A DNA stretch of 64,000 nt from Pseudomonas neustonica. Its GTDB lineage: Bacteria; Pseudomonadota; Gammaproteobacteria; Pseudomonadales; Pseudomonadaceae. Both the position numbers and the translations under genes were made by a program. How positions within the stretch are numbered: the stretch's first letter is position 1; the number at the start of each line of letters is the position of its first letter. The notes beneath the pieces are model-generated. The model made no database searches. It was not told the origin of the DNA and saw only the letters and a program-made list of their open reading frames with translations. Below are positions 60,315 to 64,000 of the stretch, in pieces. The stretch is taken from the NCBI RefSeq assembly GCF_003797945.1, contig NZ_RKKU01000018.1:23288-87287 (forward strand), given 5' to 3'.

Positions 60315-63300
60315 TAGTCTGCGTCTCCCCGGATCTGCAATTTGAATTGATCATCATCAACCGTGCCCTGCCCACTAAGCACAGTGCGCACTACCCACAT
60401 TGGCCCCAGGCAGGCGTCAGTGTTAAATCGCACCGCATTACCCGCCGCCCAACCCGTACCCCAGCCCTGCCAACTGATGACGAAGTAAGGCGAGCCCGTC
60501 GCCGGATTGATTGGCGCACAGTCTGTGGCGGTGTTGCCTGATGCGATTACGCCCAGGCTTTGCTCAACCACGTTGAACGCCGTGCCGCTGGTGAATACCA
60601 CTGCCCACTTACCAGAGATCGAGCCCTGATTAGTGATCACGACAGGCCAGTTCAGCAGGTTGAATTGCGCCGTTGTGCTGTCACCACTTGGCGTATCCGC
60701 CCAATTGGGCGAGCCTTGGTTCCAGCTGCGCTGCGTAAACCAGCGATACACCCGCGCCTGCAGATCGCCCCAGGTCACCGCACTGCTTACCCTGGCTTCG
60801 CCGGCGGGAAGATCCCAAGGCACTGGCGAGCCAATACCAATAGCGCCGGTAATCTGCACCTCAGTGCAGACCGTCATGTGCTCTACGCGATCCTGAATAA
60901 AGAGCGGGCTGGTCAACGGGTTACCGTCCGCATCCTCAACCAGCAACGGATTACCCCAAGTGAGCGATCCTTGCTCGCGGTCAACGCTGTATTGGTCCGG
61001 CGCCATTAACACGCCGTTGGCATCGACCACCTCAATCGCGGCCTGATAGGCACGGTCCAGCAGTACGGTCTGTCCCGCCACGGGCGTCACCTCCAGCTCT
61101 GCCGTGTGATGAACCACCAACACATCACCATCACGAAAAACCGGCACGCGCCCATCGGCCGGCAGGCGCACCGGGTCCAGCCCCAGCAGCTCGGCCGACA
61201 TCGGTAAGCTGGTTTGCACCACCGCGTTGTACTTGAGCAGGCTGGCGATCACCGGCACATCACTGCTGTCGGTATCATCATCAGGGTCAGTGGTGAAACT
61301 CAGCCGCACAATGCCGGTTTGGCTATCGACGGTACCGCGCACAATGCCCTCATTGATGTCGCCATTGAGATCCGCCGTGGCGGTCACAATCGCGGCCGTG
61401 TCAGCCCGCACCGCTGTCACCTGCAGGCTTGCAGGACGCAGTGGCGCACCCGGCGTGCGAAAGGTTGCACGAGTGGTGCTGAAGCCTGCGCGGGCAGTCA
61501 GACAGGCAACACGGTCGATATTGCCGCTTTGCCCCGCTGGGTAACTGGTGAGCGTGGCAACACCGCTGGCGTAATCCACGGTGCCCACGGCAGTACCGGC
61601 GTTGGTTGTGGTACTCAGCCCGCGAAACAGAATGCCCGACCGATCCACGTAGGTCTCACCGCCCCATTGCAGCAGCAAGCTACCTGGCACAATCGGATCA
61701 CCCACCGCCGGCAGCAGATCCCACTGCAGACCGGGCGCCGCCACACTGTCGCTCTCAGCCGCGTAAGTGGCACCCGCCTCTTGCGCGCGCACCATCAGCG
61801 TGCCGCCAAAGATCTCTTGCCGTGGCTGAGTGATCGCGGCCATGTAGGGCCTTGGCGCTGGCCGGGTGAAAGTGCCTTTCTTGTAGGCGGTATAAAACTC
61901 GGTGTAGCCGTATTCCTGCTCGACCTTGAGGCTAAACACGCCGGTGCTGTAATTGATGCTGCCGGTGAAGCCAGCCCAATTGCCCGCGCCATCATCGTTG
62001 GCCTCATAGTCCACCTGCGTGGTGCCCACATAAGTGCCTTCACCCGCAGGCACCTTTTGATCTTGGCTGGATTGCCAGCGGATCTGCACCGAGCCCGGCT
62101 CAAGCGGCGCGCCCGGTATAGTGCCGGTGATAATGCCGCCCGTGTCCGGGCTGCCAGTCAGGGGCGTGTCTATATCCACCCCGCCCTGGTTAAAGTCAAA
62201 CTCGATGGCGCTGCCTTGGTCTGGCGTGCTGTTCAGCACCAGGGTGACGCGGCCAGAAGCATAGGCAATGGTGCCGGTACCCGCATCGCCGCTGAGCGTG
62301 CCATCACCGTTATCGGTCAGGGTCTGGCTGACGCCGCCCTGCATTACCGTTGCCACCAGGCTGCCGGCATTAACACCATCAAAGGGCAGCTGATGATCTA
62401 TGCGGATAATGGGTACATCACCGCTACCAACGTGGGTTTGCAGGTTCACATCGTCTTGACCTACAAAGCTGTAAATCAAACTGGTGTCTACGTCCGGCAG
62501 CGCGTTGAGGCTGATGCTGACGGCGCCCGTGGCAAAGTCCACCGTGCCGCTGCCCTCGCCAGACAACTCACCGTTGCCCAGATCCTGCAGCTCATACCAT
62601 TTGCCCAGCGCCATAAAGCTGACCGACAAGGTGCCGGGGCGCGGCTTGGCGTCTGCCAGGTTAAGGGTATAGGCGAAGCCGCGGCTGGCCAGGGTGATCT
62701 CAACTTCACCCGTGATTGACTGGCCAGTGACCGCCGCCGCAGGCTGATACGTCAGGCTTGCGGTGCCGGTAAAAGTGCTGGCCCGATAGGCGTTGATCTC
62801 GCCGGTTTCGTAATCAATGGTGATGCGGGTAAAGCTGTTGGTGCCGCTGCGCCAGGTCAGCTCGCCCTGCCCTTCGTCCGCGTATATGCCTCCATTGATG
62901 CTAAGCGACAGGCTACCCAAGGCGGCACCGTGGGTGATAAAGCTGCGGCTTTGGCCAGCCACTACCTGAGCAAAGCTCAGCGTGATGGTGCGGCTATCAG
63001 GGCTGGCCGGCACAATGAAGCGCTTACGCGGGCCGCCGATCTGGTTGACCAGGGCGCTCTCTTTTACCGCGCTAGGCACTAGCTGCGAATACACCGACGC
63101 CACGTTGAGCGACAAGTCCCCGGCTGTGATTGCTTGAGCCAAAGGGCTGATGCCGTAGTAGCGGGCAGAGTCCGCCACCTGTGTTGCAAGCACCCGCGCC
63201 TTGTCATCACCCGACAGGTTTTTACTGGTGGTACCTGCAGGCACCGCTTGCCCACCAGGGAACTTGACCAGCAAAGGTGCGCTGATGGTGATAGCCAACC

Positions 63301-63862
63301 GGCGGCGCGTGAAGTTTACAAAGTTGCCGTTGCCGTAGTCATAGATGAACTCCTCCAGAGTGGCCTCCAGCGCCTGCACCCGCACGTACTGACTACTGGC
63401 ATTAGTTACCAGCTGGAACACGTCGCCCACTTCTGGCACGCGCGCTTCCTGACGCTGAATACCTGTGATCGCCCGCTGGCCTGCAAACTGATCGCCCAGC
63501 AGCTCAAACTGCGCCACGGTGGAGGGCACCACGTAACCCTCGATAACCGAGCGCGCATCATCACGCTCATCAGTTTGGCTGTTGCTGTTGAATAGCAGCA
63601 CAGCCACGCGTGGATCAGCGGGTGCCTTGGTGACAATGGAGTGCGCGCCCAAGTACGGATCGGCATTCTCGGTCAGCACGCCAGCAAATACTTTGCGCAG
63701 CGCGATACGACCAAGGGTTCGGTCAAGCCGGCTGATATCCGGTAACAGGTTGTTAATCTCACCATCCACCACAGCCTCGCCCGTGGCGCGACCGCCGCCA
63801 TCGTCCTCATCGGTCAGGCGCTGCGATTTTAAGAGTTTTACGTCATCGACGTTAATGGTCAT
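60314..63862 (-). CDS. Large phage structural protein with repeated beta modules
   Basis: 1182 residues. About six copies of a 60-80 residue module lie between residues 317 and 870, each with a G-T/S-V/I-D-Y-x-T/S-G turn (for example TIDYETG at 348, GTVDFATG at 439, GTIAYASG at 530, GSINYSTG at 634, GTVDYASG at 760). The first 300 residues differ (RVPEVGDVFQLVTN). Probably an elongated tail or baseplate component. GGAGA lies six bases before the ATG. The last base of its stop is shared with the next gene. A group II intron ends about 13 bases before its start. Confidence 0.8.
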   Translation of the reverse strand: MTINVDDVKLLKSQRLTDEDDGGGRATGEAVVDGEINNLLPDISRLDRTLGRIALRKVFAGVLTENADPYLGAHSIVTKAPADPRVAVLLFNSNSQTDERDDARSVIEGYVVPSTVAQFELLGDQFAGQRAITGIQRQEARVPEVGDVFQLVTNASSQYVRVQALEATLEEFIYDYGNGNFVNFTRRRLAITISAPLLVKFPGGQAVPAGTTSKNLSGDDKARVLATQVADSARYYGISPLAQAITAGDLSLNVASVYSQLVPSAVKESALVNQIGGPRKRFIVPASPDSRTITLSFAQVVAGQSRSFITHGAALGSLSLSINGGIYADEGQGELTWRSGTNSFTRITIDYETGEINAYRASTFTGTASLTYQPAAAVTGQSITGEVEITLASRGFAYTLNLADAKPRPGTLSVSFMALGKWYELQDLGNGELSGEGSGTVDFATGAVSISLNALPDVDTSLIYSFVGQDDVNLQTHVGSGDVPIIRIDHQLPFDGVNAGSLVATVMQGGVSQTLTDNGDGTLSGDAGTGTIAYASGRVTLVLNSTPDQGSAIEFDFNQGGVDIDTPLTGSPDTGGIITGTIPGAPLEPGSVQIRWQSSQDQKVPAGEGTYVGTTQVDYEANDDGAGNWAGFTGSINYSTGVFSLKVEQEYGYTEFYTAYKKGTFTRPAPRPYMAAITQPRQEIFGGTLMVRAQEAGATYAAESDSVAAPGLQWDLLPAVGDPIVPGSLLLQWGGETYVDRSGILFRGLSTTTNAGTAVGTVDYASGVATLTSYPAGQSGNIDRVACLTARAGFSTTRATFRTPGAPLRPASLQVTAVRADTAAIVTATADLNGDINEGIVRGTVDSQTGIVRLSFTTDPDDDTDSSDVPVIASLLKYNAVVQTSLPMSAELLGLDPVRLPADGRVPVFRDGDVLVVHHTAELEVTPVAGQTVLLDRAYQAAIEVVDANGVLMAPDQYSVDREQGSLTWGNPLLVEDADGNPLTSPLFIQDRVEHMTVCTEVQITGAIGIGSPVPWDLPAGEARVSSAVTWGDLQARVYRWFTQRSWNQGSPNWADTPSGDSTTAQFNLLNWPVVITNQGSISGKWAVVFTSGTAFNVVEQSLGVIASGNTATDCAPINPATGSPYFVISWQGWGTGWAAGNAVRFNTDACLGPMWVVRTVLSGQGTVDDDQFKLQIRGDAD

Positions 63863-63875
63863 GCTTTTCTCCGGG

Positions 63876-64000
63876 ATCGAGTAGGGAGCGGGATTACTCC
63901 CGCCGCCCTCTCACACCACCGTACGTGCGGTTCCGCATACGGCGGTTCATGACTGACACTGAAGGCGCCGCTGGGTATCCAGCAGCGAGATCAATCCCAA
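63876..64000 (-). mobile_element. Group II intron, 3' end (domains V and VI), continuing past the right edge
   Basis: On the minus strand the sequence GAACCGCCGTATGCGGAACC and its continuation to TACGGTGGTG folds as domain V (about 63914-63948), with paired CCGCCGTA/TACGGTGG arms. It is followed by a domain VI hairpin (GCGGGA-GTAA-TCCCGC) and the typical end CCCTACTCGAT at about 63876, which contains the expected branch-point A. The 3' exon keeps the ribosome site and ATG of the large phage gene. The reverse transcriptase gene would be outside the window. Confidence 0.8.

Larger units (their letters stand above)
54710..64000. mobile_element. Prophage, late (structural and lysis) region, continuing past the right edge
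   Basis: Bounded on the left by the tRNA-Thr att scar. Contains, in transcriptional order on the minus strand, structural genes at 63862-56445 and lysis genes at 55934-54917, plus one cargo gene on the plus strand. No integrase, repressor, capsid or terminase gene lies within the window; they would be further right. 54758-54916 holds no gene; it contains two direct copies of TGTACGCG (54799 and 54852) and an inverted pair CTACTGAT/ATCAGTAG (54741 and 54776) that could be recombinase sites. Confidence 0.85.

Noticed and set aside
61214..62719. 501-codon plus-strand open frame inside the large phage gene
   Set aside because: Antisense to the 1182-residue gene, whose frame has clear repeated modules and a ribosome site; the antisense product is His/Arg/Ala-rich noise.

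Overview
The window looks like a chromosome segment from a Pseudomonas-type gammaproteobacterium. The order metY, parA-like, hemE, gltD, gltB, damX-like, aroB, aroK, pilQ-P-O-N-M, divergent ponA is, from memory, the order of the P. aeruginosa PA5025-PA5045 region, and the flanking acyl-CoA dehydrogenase and selO fit the same neighbourhood. The species cannot be fixed from sequence alone; a marine or environmental Pseudomonadaceae lineage is my guess.

Layout. 1-5300: an acyl-CoA dehydrogenase cut by the left edge, the pseudokinase AMPylase selO and an SLC13-type anion transporter. 5300-26050: a housekeeping block, mostly on the minus strand: sulfur assimilation (metY), an orphan ParA ATPase, haem synthesis (hemE), glutamate synthase (gltBD), a SPOR-domain ATPase, shikimate genes (aroB, aroK), the type IV pilus alignment and secretin operon pilMNOPQ, and the divergent penicillin-binding protein ponA. 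26000-32090: a LysR regulator with a strong dyad operator, an acyl-CoA ligase and a single-chain biotin-dependent acyl-CoA carboxylase. 32100-44280: two complete cytochrome bd-type oxidase operons in tandem, each with its own CydDC exporter. One is the long-Q-loop bd type with the tiny subunit CydX (37 codons); the other is the short-Q-loop CIO type without CydX. Each has an ANR/FNR-like box upstream. 44500-51900: lrgAB, a pair of acyl-CoA dehydrogenases, an AraC regulator and a divergent Baeyer-Villiger monooxygenase plus esterase pair.

From 51940 the content is accessory. A PAAR-Tle1 type VI secretion phospholipase and its probable DUF2931 immunity lipoprotein come first. At 54710-54757 lies the 3' half of a tRNA-Thr(UGU) gene with its old terminator, the expected scar of integration into that tRNA. 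From there to the right edge is a prophage late region read leftward: five overlapping structural genes, then endolysin and nested Rz/Rz1 spanins, with a GrlR-like cargo gene on the opposite strand. The last ~125 bases are the 3' end (domains V and VI) of a group II intron inserted just upstream of the largest structural gene.

The most notable points are the back-to-back duplicated bd-oxidase/assembly operons with conserved overlap architecture, the unannotated-size CydX, the Tle1 effector beside the att scar, and the intron inside the prophage.
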